Origin: Mya arenaria
Taxonomy: Eukaryota > Mollusca > Bivalvia > Myida > Myidae
Length of the DNA stretch: 64,000 bases
Assembly: GCF_026914265.1 (NCBI RefSeq)
Contig: NC_069136.1
Coordinates: 23,124,051-23,188,050 of the forward strand
Direction of reading: 5' to 3'
Shown here: one piece after another, positions 49,009-60,629 of the stretch
Numbering within the stretch: the stretch's first letter is position 1
Layout: each line of letters begins with the position of its first letter
Notes under the pieces: model-generated
What the model was told of the DNA's origin: nothing
Databases searched by the model: none
What the model saw: only the letters and a program-made list of their open reading frames with translations
Translations under genes and position numbers: made by a program

Positions 49009-50210
49009 CGGTAGTCCAAAATCCACTATACTGACGTCCATCAAGTATCATTGTGCAATGTTTAAATGACGTCATAAAACAAGTTTGTCATGAATGTAAC
49101 ATTTATTACGAAATCATGAATCTTTTAAGTGATTTAAACCATTGATATATATATATTAATAACATGTTGATCCGTAATGTCTTATTCAACTGTTGTTGAT
49201 GTTTTAAGATATTGATTTCAGTCAGTAAGCGCCTCGTGCGACTTTAGTCGAATTTCATCTCCCTAATCAAAATGCACTACTAATAAGTTATTACCCTATT
49301 ATAAGATGCTTTAATATACATATATTTTCTTTTTCGCAAAGAGAAAATAATATGGAGAAAATATATATTTCTGGAAAAATGCTCTACATACATTGTATTA
49401 CAGAAACATGTAATAAAAGTTCAGTGACTGCTGTGATTAAAAATTTACATCAACTGTGCATGTAAGAGTGCAAACGATCAGAAAATGTTGGATAATTTTA
49501 GATATTATATTAAAATAAAATGAGTCATATAACGTTCAAATATACTGGTATGATATCAAAAGTCCGGACATAGTGGTTTAAGATACAATATTGCTTTGTT
49601 GTGATCATTTCTCATATGATGATATTAAACTGCTTTGAAACAAGTATTATATATATATATTGAAATAAGGTAGCAATGTTTTATGATAATTCCGAAAGCA
49701 AAGACAAAATAGTTAATGAGATATAAATATATATATAATATGAAAAGCTTCCATGCAGTGTGTATAATGTTTAATCACTCTTCTAATGAAGAATGTTCTC
49801 ACACAACAATGCAAATTAAGAAGAGAAATCTTACAAAGAAAACAAACGTTGATTTAACTGTGTCAGTAAAGAAGATTTTAATCGCTGTTTCAAAAGCTAT
49901 ATTTTAGGAAATGAATTTTCTAGAAAATTACATAAACGAAGATACACAAACATAAAGATGGCTTATATAATTCACATGAAAAGTGGGCAATGATGTTTTT
50001 TTTGAAATGCATTTTAGCAAAGACCACATTGTCAATGTATCAACATGTATAGAAACCTATGAAAGTTCAGTTTCAACATCAATGTAATATAGTGCTCAGA
50101 TTAAAGTTGTAAGCTGTGTTATAAGTAATAAGAATATCTAAGTACATCAATATATGACCTTATTTTTTGGCAAATGGTTAAAATATTACATTTATTTTAA
50201 TATTACATTT
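49005..50210. other. AT-rich stretch, no gene supported
   Basis: Short TA runs and a lysine-rich open frame at 49716-49907 without splice context were seen, and nothing more. Confidence 0.4.
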
Positions 50211-50290
50211 TATGCCCCCATAACATGGGGGGGGGGCATATAGATTTGCCCTTGGTCGTCCGTCTGGCTGTGATTCCGTCTGTAAGTAAT
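50211..50290. repeat. Dispersed repeat of the ATGCCCCC hairpin type, copy 1
   Basis: ATGCCCCCATAACATGGGGG forms a hairpin followed by GCATATAGATTTGCCCTTGG and pyrimidine-rich CGTCCGTCTG. The same arrangement, diverged, starts at 63868. I recall it as one of the commonest repeat starts in molluscan DNA. Confidence 0.5.
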
Positions 50291-51127
50291 ATGCCAACTT
50301 GTGTTACTTAAAACTCGATTATATTACCTAGAGTCCAGAAACCTCGGGCGTTATTTAGGTAAGGACGTTTTGCATCTTGGGTTTCGTTTCCCACTGCACT
50401 TAGTAAAACCAGAGTTATTATAATTTAATCAAAAAAGTATTTCACAGAAAAACATACGAACCCAATCCAAGTGATGACTTCAGAGTTTACAAACTTTAGA
50501 CTTTATAATTATGAGACTGTTAGAAATTGGATAATGTTGCTATGATTTAATACGGTTGAATTACGCGTAATCATCCTAAAGTGAAAAATAGCAATGTATC
50601 AAGTTTGCAGTATTCTTTTCTTGTTCCAAAAATGCAGCAAAAGAAAGTATTAATTTTCATTTGTTGTGAAAATTGCGAAAAACATATTCTTTAAATATAA
50701 CCATATATAACAAACTTCATTATAACTGCATTATTGACACTGTTAGATATACATGTAATACATAAATTATTATATTTTATAAAACCTAAATATCCATTTC
50801 ATTCAATTGTACATTTCATAGGGTATAATAGGGTTGATATTGATACTTTTGTAGTAAGTAGACAGCTAACGTTATCTTAAAGAAAAGTATAAATAAAAAT
50901 CCCATGTATAAAGTTATTCCGTTCGAAATTAAATCAAACGATAAGAAGACTGAATATATATTTATATATTTATATTTATATATTTATTTATTTTATATTT
51001 ATTTACTTCAATGTTTTATTTCTTTGCTATGGAATCAATGATTATGTTGTTTTTTTCATTTTCATAAATAGTTTAAAACTAAAGTAAATGATATAAATTG
51101 CTTTTCTATAGTCATCGTGAATTTTAG

Positions 51128-51266
51128 TGCAGAAATCGTACTGAAGATGTTCTCTGATAAATATCCTTCTGACCCCAAAACTGACCAGGGAAGAGTGGTT
51201 AATGGGCCCCTGCTGACAGAAATTGGTTATCTCAATTACTTGCATAATAAACACCTAGCTGTGAAG
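51128..51266 (+). CDS. Isolated exon-like open segment
   Basis: After GAATTTTAG the frame reads AEIVLKMFSDKYPSDPKTDQ, GRVVNGPLLTEIGYLNYLHN and KHLAVK before TGA. Codon use and composition look protein-like against AT-rich surroundings. No partner exon or family was found; it may be a terminal exon or a relic. Confidence 0.3.
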
Positions 51267-52065
51267 TGAGGCTTCGAAAATGGACCAAAATCCAGAAACC
51301 TGGCATAAACTGTAGGACTGCTTGATATGGGCACATTGAAAATGATCCATGGAATAATCAAAACAATAACTGGTAACATGAATCGTATCTTGTTAACCAG
51401 TTAGAATGTACTTACTTAATGGAATTCATAAACACTTACTAGATAACCAGTTGAAGCTAAAGGCCAAAATACATTTATCAATATGTGGTAACACGAATGT
51501 TATCTGCCGGTAATTATGTTCCTAATTAAGTGGAATTCGCTAACCATAACTAGATAACCTGTTTATGCAGCTAAAAGGGAAAAAGGTGGCAGTTCCGAGC
51601 ACTTTGAAGCCAGTTTTTAGTATTGTGATATTTATCTTACAGAGAACAGTTTCTATTAACTAGATAGCTTGATAATTATCGCATAATTAAGTGGTTAACA
51701 CGAACAACTCGCAGACGTTAACAGATTATCTGACGGCAGTTATGTTCCACCGTATGTATCAGACACATGAGGCCGATAACCTATGTTAATCATTTTGTTA
51801 TTGTGTAACTTGTAAAGGTCAATCTCTGGAATGCTTTGATTGTGCAAACATTAGCTACTACATCCTTTAAAGAGTCACATCAGTTATAAAAAAATGTATA
51901 ACTAAATAAATAGTAACAACATGATGGTTTCATAAATGTGCATATATACATAATTATTGAAACAAGTATACCTTTATACGTTTAGTAAATGCATGCAAAT
52001 AACATTTAATGAATGTAAATGTAATACACGTTGTGAATTGAAGAATCACATTTTATTACATTTTA

Positions 52066-52196
52066 AAAAATATTGCATTCCTGAGAGGGCAATAGGAAAA
52101 CATATCAACAGCATAACATAAATAACTGCACCTTGTTATGCTTGTAACGTGGGAGAATACTCCTCGTATTGCCCTTTCAAGAATGCAATACTTGTT
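52066..52196. repeat. Short foldback element
   Basis: TATTGCATTCCTGAGAGGGC and GCCCTTTCAAGAATGCAATA are imperfect inverted arms of about 27 bp, separated by about 75 bp. This suggests a small MITE-like foldback. Confidence 0.6.
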
Positions 52197-52344
52197 TAAT
52201 AAATACGAGCTAAATATTTCTGAATCATGTGTTTTTGAATTTCACTACAAAAGCTTCATGATACTAAGTATTTCTTTTTTCTATTTTACATTTGAACTGA
52301 AAATGTCCATCGATTATATCAATTATCCCTCTCAATGACTGAGT

Positions 52345-52425
52345 CCCGAGTCGTATTTTCCTACCGGGATTCAAACCAACGACCTTAATAGTCTGGCACC
52401 GAATTAGCCGGGTATAATGCAGGAA
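52345..52425 (-). repeat. tRNA-like repeat fragment
   Basis: The minus strand contains GTTGGTTTGAATCCCGGT, like a tRNA T arm or B box, downstream of AATTCGGTGCCAGACT. A full cloverleaf does not form, so it is more likely a SINE remnant than a tRNA gene. Confidence 0.35.
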
Positions 52426-52861
52426 AAACAGGAACAAATCGTTCAAAGTTCTGATTATCAAACACTCAGCCATTTCTTAGTTTCAAGTATGCCTCTGAAT
52501 CACGGTATTGGGTGAATCATAAAAACTCTATAGAGCATTAATGAACAAAAGATCACAATAATATAATGCGCATTCCATTAACATGAATTCCATGCGCATA
52601 TGATAAAATAGCGCCTTTGCGCCGATACTAATGTATATGATTAACCGAAGAAAATCGCATGCGTAAAGTAAATACAAATTGCAAAAACATACTCCTGCGC
52701 TGGAAATATGAAAAGCCGAAATGTGCTTAAATTTATACTGAAATAGTTCTTTTGTAATTTTTTAACTTTGATTTACTTAAATAAATAAAAATGACGAGTC
52801 TGAGAACGTCAGTGTAACTGATTTGTTTATTGTGTTTATTAAAGTTCAAAAGCAATGACCC

Positions 52862-53811
52862 TTAAACAACAATCATACTGCAGACACTTAAAACCAAAAG
52901 TGAAAGTAAATTGCGCAGTAAACAATTAAATATTTTAAAATAATAAATTTGAAATAATGCCATTATAGCTAAAATACACCCGTTCCGTTCTATTGCGTAC
53001 AAATAAAAGTTTGTAAAAGTCTGTATGACCTTTCGATTTCTACAGATAACAACAGGTAATGAATACTCCGAAACAATACAACTTTTGACATCCCTCTGAT
53101 AAAGAAATCAGAAGAGGTAGGCAGACATTGAGTTGTGTATAAAATGTAAACAAAATTGTTGATCTAAATACACACATTAAGAGTCTAAATCACTCAAACA
53201 AACTATAAACGTCACTGGCAGTATCCATTTATTAAATAACACAAAAATAACAGTTTACCTTTAGGCTGAAGATAAATTCATCATCAAACTCAAAGATATG
53301 CTTTGACAAATCCTGAAAGGTCAAATATTATAATAATTATAATAGTCTTAAAAACCATTAACTGTGTTAAGCATACATCATACATATTCATGAACTTAAT
53401 ACAGTTTGATCAAATATTGTTATATTAGTAAATGGAATTACGTAGCATTATAAAATATAATGTTAATCTAAATTGAGCATTAAGATAAATTCCATGGTGT
53501 ATTCAATACAAACATTGCTTTTAATCTGCCTTTACGACATAAAGGTTAACTGCTTTACATAAGTAGAGTTATTTATATAAGAATATTTGAGTAAAACATG
53601 TAACGTACCTGAGCATTTAAAGAGGTTTCCATTTCCTCAAGGGATATTCCTAATGTGTTGGTTTCTTCATCAATGACATCTTCCAAAGAAATGTTTTCTA
53701 AAGATATTCCGAGATAATCCATTATTGATTTCAGATAAATATTGTGGGAATTAGTTTCAATTAACTGATAAAGTTCAACAAAATTTAAGCAGACTATCAA
53801 CGTTGTGTATC
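52862..53811 (-). CDS. Minus-strand gene fragment, unrecognised acidic protein
   Basis: Exon 53609-53811 (acceptor CTGTTTAG, donor GTACGT) reads FVELYQLIETNSHNIYLKSI, MDYLGISLENISLEDVIDEE and TNTLGISLEEMETSLNAQ. Exon 53259-53312 (CTTTCAG, GTAAAC) follows in phase 0 with DLSKHIFEFDDEFIFSLK. A third open segment at 52862-53095 after CTTTATCAG would end the protein, but it is hydrophobic and may be chance. No upstream exon in the required phase was found and no family was recognised. Confidence 0.4.
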
Positions 53812-54369
53812 CTAAACAGTTCAGTCAAAATCACTTTTATTTCACATTTTATAGTCATATTGATAAATCACATTCTGGATTGTTGCTTATTGGTTAATTA
53901 TATCCCTCCGCAAATTTCTTAATTTCTAGACATTTTCCTTCAATCTTGAATCTTCGTTTTATGACCTGCTGATGAGCAGTTATAGGCACTTGAACAACTG
54001 TTGCGGATTTCAAGACAAATATTGATCTGATCTTGACACTAATGGGCTTTGCAATTACAAGGGTGATATCTGACATCAAGCTGGTGTTACTGAGTGTTTT
54101 AACTGGTCAAATAAAACAGTACAGTGACTAAAGCTGAAACAAATGACTAATAAGCATGGATAACAAAAACCTTTTTCCCATTTCTTGTATCATACAGATC
54201 GCATTGCAACTGCATAATGTCAAATGTATATGAATGGTCTAAGGTAACATATTTTATTATCAGTATAATTTAATACAGGTTATTGTTAATATGAATGCAC
54301 ATTTGTATAGTTTTGGGTCACCGGATCGATTTGTTGATTTGTTGATTGCCCTTACAGAAGTATACCAAC

Positions 54370-54450
54370 CCTTCAGGTAGCTCATAGTGGTTGAGCACCT
54401 GACTTGCAAGCAAGGGGTTGAGGGTTCGAGTCCCGAGCTGTTTATAGCTG
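54370..54450 (+). repeat. tRNA-derived SINE head
   Basis: TAGCTCATAGTGGTTGAGC matches a polIII A box and GAGGGTTCGAGTCCC a B box at tRNA spacing, but the acceptor and T stems do not pair. It is therefore a SINE promoter and not a working tRNA gene. The SINE body may extend to about 54640. Confidence 0.55.
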
Positions 54451-54649
54451 TGTATAACCAGAACTCGTTATGCCCTATATTGTATCAGCCCTACTTAGTT
54501 AAAAAGCACCATGTACAATTTTATTTAACAATACGTGGACATTATACTCCTCTTCCTCTATATATGCACTTGTTTTCTCTTTATTCAACAGCATTGATAC
54601 TGGTACTGTTAGAATGGGCGCTACCTAAGTAAATATCAAACAATATATC

Positions 54650-56283
54650 TTGTACATGTAAGAACTTGAATTTGATTGAGAACTCAATCCTTCCGTCTGT
54701 AATTTCAAAAAAAGTCGATTTTAAATCGAAACAATAACAGGATAAAACTGTTTTCATCCGTCTGATCGCGTCAATTTGTGGTGTATGCTCCTTTTCATAG
54801 TTTCAGACTAAAAGCATGAACATTGATTTTGATATATGTGTATGTTTCACGTGTAACTTATCACAGACACAACTAATGGAAGTATTAACATCATTATTAT
54901 AATTGTTATACGAACGCGTTTTGATGTGCAACACAATATTTTGAAATTACTTTATGTACAGCTCAATATCATAAAGCATTAATCATTGAAGGTCATTAAT
55001 AGTAACTTGATAATGCACGATGTTATATGTATGCGTGCGTGTTTGTTCGTCCATCTGTCCATATGTCCGTGCGTTTGTTTCTTCTGTCTGTACGTGTTCC
55101 TTTTATATGGATGTTAAAATGTAGAGTTCCAGACACATAACCTTAATCTTGACATTGTTATATTCATATAGACATGAATATACGATAAACATAAATACAA
55201 AGACGACCACGTCGTCAATGGTTGCGACAACAATCAAAAGGATTATGACAACGGTGATGACAAAATGAACATGATATTGAAGACAAGAACTATTACGAAT
55301 CTGCTGATAACGATGGAAATAATAATGATAACAATAATTATTTAATGATTATGCTTATGATGATGATTAATATTATTAGAAGTATTATCACGTCAAAAGA
55401 GCATTCAACTTTAGCAATGGTACGTCACATTGCAACGAACAACGGTGTTCAAAATAGAGACATAATAAAATTGGGACTTATGCAATAAAACAAAGTGCCA
55501 TACCAACTTTAATTACATACATGTACTATATTTTAAACTACACGATTGTTCCAATTATAATATTAAAGTCCGAAATAAAATCGATATTATAGTCACATGA
55601 AATAGGCGTCTATACGACGTCTAAAGAAACACGGTAACTTAACTGACTATCTAACAGTTAACATTTTAGATTGGCTCCATTGCAAATCTTCTTCTGTAAG
55701 AATAAAGCTTGGCAGATAAACAACTTTTATAAAATACTTCAATAAGTATGATCGAAGAAATATATATCTTAAAGAAACTGTTGTTTTCCATTCATTATCA
55801 AGATAATAAATTGGCTCCCCGGGAGGCCGCTGACAATATTATTTCAATATTGTACAAAATTAGCATAGGGACCAGCGTTTAAAGTAGATGAACCAATGTT
55901 AACGTGTATAAGAACTCTTGCACAAGAAAAGATGTTTGATTAATGACTTTATGTATAAGTCTTCAATGTGATCTCATGATGACGCAAGTAACATAGACAG
56001 TCTTAGTAATCTGTTGCAAACAATAAGATTGCGTATGCCTTAATATAATAATACATATGTATTACATTTGCATCACCGTAAAATCAATATAACAATTCAC
56101 TAGAGTGACAGGTACATTTGTTTATGTTTCAAGCATTGGTTTTACTTATCATAATAATATTACATTTTGATTCAGTGCGGCGAGTGCCTTTACTGTGGTT
56201 AATTTAACGATTCTCATTTTTCGTTGGAAAAATCTAGGAACATACTGAAAGATTAAGATGTTAAGAAAGTGTATAAGCTTTTT
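54650..56283. other. AT-rich stretch, no gene supported
   Basis: It contains a short GTC/GTCC-rich run at 55030-55095, similar to tails of dispersed molluscan repeats. No exon was found. Confidence 0.35.
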
Positions 56284-56490
56284 CACCAGTCAATTTGTAA
56301 CCACGCCCCCCGCCCACATATCCGGCGGGATAGCCGGGGAAATGGGCCGTATTTTTACCTTTCAGGTAGCCCGGTAGTGCCGGGTGAATGAGGTGGTTTT
56401 GTCTTTGCGCCAAAAATAGCCAGGAATAGTCTTTACTTGGTTGCGGGGGAAATTTGCGAGGATTTAACCAGTAGTTTTTCCCCGAAGGAC
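56284..56490. repeat. Dispersed GC-rich repeat, copy 2
   Basis: It matches 27131-27322 in order and orientation, from CACCAGTCAATTTGTAACCA to GATTTAACCAGTAG. It abuts the 22-bp minisatellite that follows. Confidence 0.65.
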
Positions 56491-56519
56491 GGGGATCATG
56501 GCTGGACCAAAAGTCAAAG

Positions 56520-57895
56520 TCTGCTGCTGTTATGTTTCACCATCGTAATGTATTTTTTTTCATCATGGGACTGTCGCCTTTTCGCAATCATTCTGTCTGG
56601 TTTTCACCATAGTACTGTCGCGTTTTTATCATTGTAATGTCATATTTTCGCCATCGTACTGTCATTGTTTTCATCATCGTACCGTCATGTTTTCATCATC
56701 GTACTGTCGCGTTTTCACCACTATACTGTCAAGTTTTCACCATCGTACTGTCATTGTTTTCATCATCGTACCGTCATGTTTTCGCCATCGTACTTTCATG
56801 TTTTCACCAACGTTCTGTCATGTTTTCAATATGGTTATGTCATGTTTATGCCATCGTACTGTCATATTTTCACTATCGTAATGCCATGTTTTCACCATGG
56901 CACTGTTACCTTTTTTGCCATCTGACTGTCATGTTTTCACTAACGCACTGTCAGGTTTTTGTCATGATAATTACATGTTTTCACAATTGTACTGTCATGT
57001 TTCCATCATGGTACTGTCATGTTTTCACCATCGTACTGTCATGTTTTCACCATCGTACTGTCATGTTTTATCGTACTGTCATGTTTTCTACATAGGACTG
57101 TCGCCTTTTCGCCATCGTACTGTCTTTTTTCACCATCATACTGTCGCCTTTTCACCATTTTACTGTCATGTTTTCACAACTGTACTGTCATGTTTTCACC
57201 ATCCTGCTTTTATGTTTCACCATCGTAATGTATTTTCTTCATCATGGGACTGCGCCTTTTCGCCATCATTCTGTCTTGTTTTCACCATAGTACTGTCGCG
57301 TTTTTACCATTGTAATGTCATATTTTCGCTATCGTACTGTCATTGTTTTCATCATCGTACCGTCATGTTTTCACCATCGTACTGTCGCGTTTTCACCACT
57401 ATACTGTCAAGTTTTCACCATCGTACTGTCATTGTTTTCATCATCGTACCGTCATGTTTTCGCCATCGTACTTTCATGTTTTCACTATCGTAATGCCATG
57501 TTTTCACCATGGTACTGTTGCCTTTTTTGCCATCTTACTGTCATGTTTTCACTAACGTACTGTCAGGTTTTTGTCATGGTAATGTCATGTTTTCACAATC
57601 GTACTGTCATGTTTCCACCATGGTAATGTCATGTTTTCACCACCGTACTGTCATGTTTACACCATAGTACTGTCATGTTTTCAACATCGGAATGTCATGT
57701 TTTCAGCATGGCACTGTTGCCTTTTTGTCATCGTACTGTTATGTTTTTGTCATTGTACTGTCATGTTTTCACTTTCTTACTGTCATGTTTCCATCATGGG
57801 TATGTGGGATTTATATCATTGACTGTCTTGTTTTAATAATCGTACTGTCGCGTTTTCACCATCGTCCTGTCATGTTTTTACCATCATACTATCGC
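56520..57895. repeat. 22-bp minisatellite with higher-order duplication
   Basis: About 60 units of the type TTTTCACCATCGTACTGTCATG stand in tandem. A larger block beginning TATGTTTCACCATCG at 56531 recurs at 57211, a 680-bp higher-order unit. Since 22 is not a multiple of three, the same 22-residue pattern (F-H-H-R-T-V-M-F-S-P...) appears in all three frames. This produces long overlapping open frames that are not genes. Confidence 0.93.
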
Positions 57896-58186
57896 CTTAC
57901 GGTGCGCATGCACATAAAATAATTTGCCCTTCATGTGAAAAAAATATCGGATACGATCACCATCATTGTAAATCTCCAATCATAATTGCGTCAAACTTGA
58001 TGAAAATAATATAGATGTTTAAGAAACGTCTCGTAAACTCATCGGTCGTTTGAAAAAACTAATGATAGCACAGCCCTAAAGCAAATGGCACAGTCTGAAG
58101 TAAAATGACGTAACGTCATATTTACTTTATAAAAGCACCTATCTTTTTATGAATAATAATACTTCTACAACACTTCCTGCTATTGG

Positions 58187-58209
58187 AACTGCTACTGCTA
58201 CTACTACCT

Positions 58210-58252
<43 letters not shown>

Positions 58253-58330
58253 CTGCTGCTGCTGTTGCTGCTTCTGCTGCTACTGATACTGTTACTACTA
58301 CTACAACAACTACTACTACTACTAATAGTA
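58187..58330. repeat. (CTA)n/(CTG)n compound microsatellite
   Basis: Runs of CTA with an internal CTG block near 58254-58285. Confidence 0.9.
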
Positions 58331-58764
58331 GTACCATCATCATCACCTAATACTACCTCTAACTACTATTAATTCTACTTGCTACTACAAACACCACCAG
58401 CACCACAACCACTTCTATTACTACAACTTCCACTACTATTACTACTCTTGCGATCTCTATTCTGACTATTTGCTTGCTCATGCTGCTATACTGTAATACA
58501 ACTATTCCATTCGGGATTTAACGTGTTTGAGAACCAAGGCAACCATAGAAACCCGAATATGTCAGTCTTATACGTTGTATTTTTAGAACAAAAACATCTG
58601 AAATAATATTCCACAAGCACAACCTAAAAGTTTTTTTCCGGGAAACCGACCCTCCGTAGCAAACTTGGTGTAAATATGATGATAATTGAACATCAAATCT
58701 ATGATAACTGAACTATTATTTTGGGTACATTGAATGCTATGTAAAGTAAGTGCAAAAGTGCAAC

Positions 58765-58802
<38 letters not shown>

Positions 58803-58803
58803 A

Positions 58804-58863
<60 letters not shown>
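58765..58863. repeat. (ATG)n microsatellite
   Basis: About 33 ATG/GAT units with a single interruption near 58801. It gives spurious poly-M, poly-D and poly-H frames. Confidence 0.95.
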
Positions 58864-59136
58864 CGTATTGTGATTATGAGAATGTTGATTATGATAGTTA
58901 CGATAATGCCACATTGGCGACAATTTTTGCAATAATACAAATCACAATGCGACGACGATGACGACAACTAAGATAATGATAATCATATCACGACGCAACA
59001 TGACAACAATGATTACAATGATTATGTGATGACCACAACTAAGATAATGATATTTATAGTAGCAATTAGGCAACAACGACATTTATGCAAATCATGATGC
59101 AATGATGACGTGAATGGTGCCAACGAGGTTATAATG

Positions 59137-59175
59137 CGTTGTTGTTGTTGTTGTTGTTGTTGATGTTGATGTTGA
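59137..59175. repeat. (GTT)n microsatellite
   Basis: A run of GTT followed by TGATGTTGATGTTGATG. Confidence 0.9.
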
Positions 59176-59231
59176 TGACATGTTAGCACTTGGAGGGGAA
59201 ATCTTCTATGCTCATGCGCACCGGAAGACAA

Positions 59232-59432
59232 TAGAACGGGGATTATAACACGACAATACGATGATGACTTCATGACAGTGCGATGATGGAAATACAATTG
59301 TACTTCAATAAAAACGCGATAGTACGATGATGAAAACACTATAGTGCAATGATGATTACACGACAGTACGATGATAACAACAAGACAGTACGATGATGAA
59401 AACACAACAGTACGATGATGAAAACGCGGTGA
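59232..59432. repeat. Inverted block of the 22-bp minisatellite family
   Basis: Units such as GACAGTACGATGATGAAAAC are the reverse complement of the units at 56520-57895. The two blocks therefore face each other across about 1.3 kb of triplet repeats. Confidence 0.82.
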
Positions 59433-59539
59433 TAACAGCAGACAAAATAATGAAAGAAAATTAACATGCATTAAAAGAAACCATCCTTTTATACTACAGT
59501 TATCAATTTCCAAGAAAGAGTCTAACATTTGTTAGTAGG

Positions 59540-60629
59540 GGTCAGTTCCCACCAAACCTGCTCTATCATAGTTTATTACGCTGGTAAACTAGTGGCTGGC
59601 TGATTTGATTATCCATGCTGGTATATAGCAGTAAAGTTATGATAGTTGAAATAATTACTACAGTCCTATGCAGACCGCTATTTGTTCTTACTGCAGGATT
59701 GACCAAAGTTGGGGGATTTATGGAGGCTGGATGACTTGCTAACTGAATTGCCCATCTCAATAACACCTATAATAAACACCTAAATTATTTAATCATTCAC
59801 TTCGTTCCATCAGATAAATGCTACTCAGTTGCAGTTTGAGAATTGAAAAATGCGTCTCTTTGTAAAGTCCAGTTCTGGTTGACTTGCCGGCAACTATGTA
59901 CAAGCACATATTACTGAAAATAGAAAACTGGTTAGATAATAATAGCCGTCTCCCCGGCAATCTGTCCATTTCGATTTTTGTGTGAGTGAAATTACAAAAT
60001 TTTGAGCGACTCAATAAAACTTCATATATTAATTGATTACGAACAATGAGAGAGAATACGAACGCTATTTAAGTATTTTGAAGTATATTTGCATCAATAT
60101 TTAATTTTAATGAAATTGATAAAAATATGTTTTACTTGGAATATTGATGATTGTTTTGATTTATTTAATTTAAACACGATTAGCTCAACTCTCATGAGTT
60201 ATACACAAATACACCTTTTCGAAGACGTCATCATATCAGAAAGTTTAAATGGTTTACGGTTAAACAGACATTGTTACCCTTAAAGAATTCTTTATATTTC
60301 ACACAAGTAAACTACACCATGATATGAACTGGTAAAACATTTCTTAAACGAGGCACTTAATGCACCATAATCAGTTGGCTTTGACACAAAGCCCCTGGGA
60401 CGTAGATGGCAATTAAATTTTGGCATTAACTATCCAGCCACCAGAGTGCTAGATCTTAAATTACCTCAATGCCATGCTTATCAAACTGATCACAAGAATT
60501 AGTTATACATCATTATGCTGAACAAACTTGCATCGCGTCAGTGTCAGTGGCTAGCAGGGGAAAGTCTTATTTTGCATACGCACTGCCCTCTCCATTCCTA
60601 AGTTCACTGAGCAAGCGCATGCATGTAAA
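59540..60629. other. No gene recognised
   Basis: This is upstream of the next gene; no TATA box or other promoter element was convincing. Confidence 0.35.

Noticed and set aside
54370-54450. tRNA gene
   Set aside because: The A and B boxes are present, but the acceptor and T stems do not pair, so it fits a tRNA-derived SINE better.
56637-57922. Long plus-strand frames rich in F, H, S, C and V, looking like a repetitive secreted protein
   Set aside because: They overlap in all three frames and are explained by the stop-free 22-bp tandem unit.
58699-58967. Poly-His, poly-Asp and poly-Met frames
   Set aside because: They are products of the (ATG)n microsatellite on both strands.
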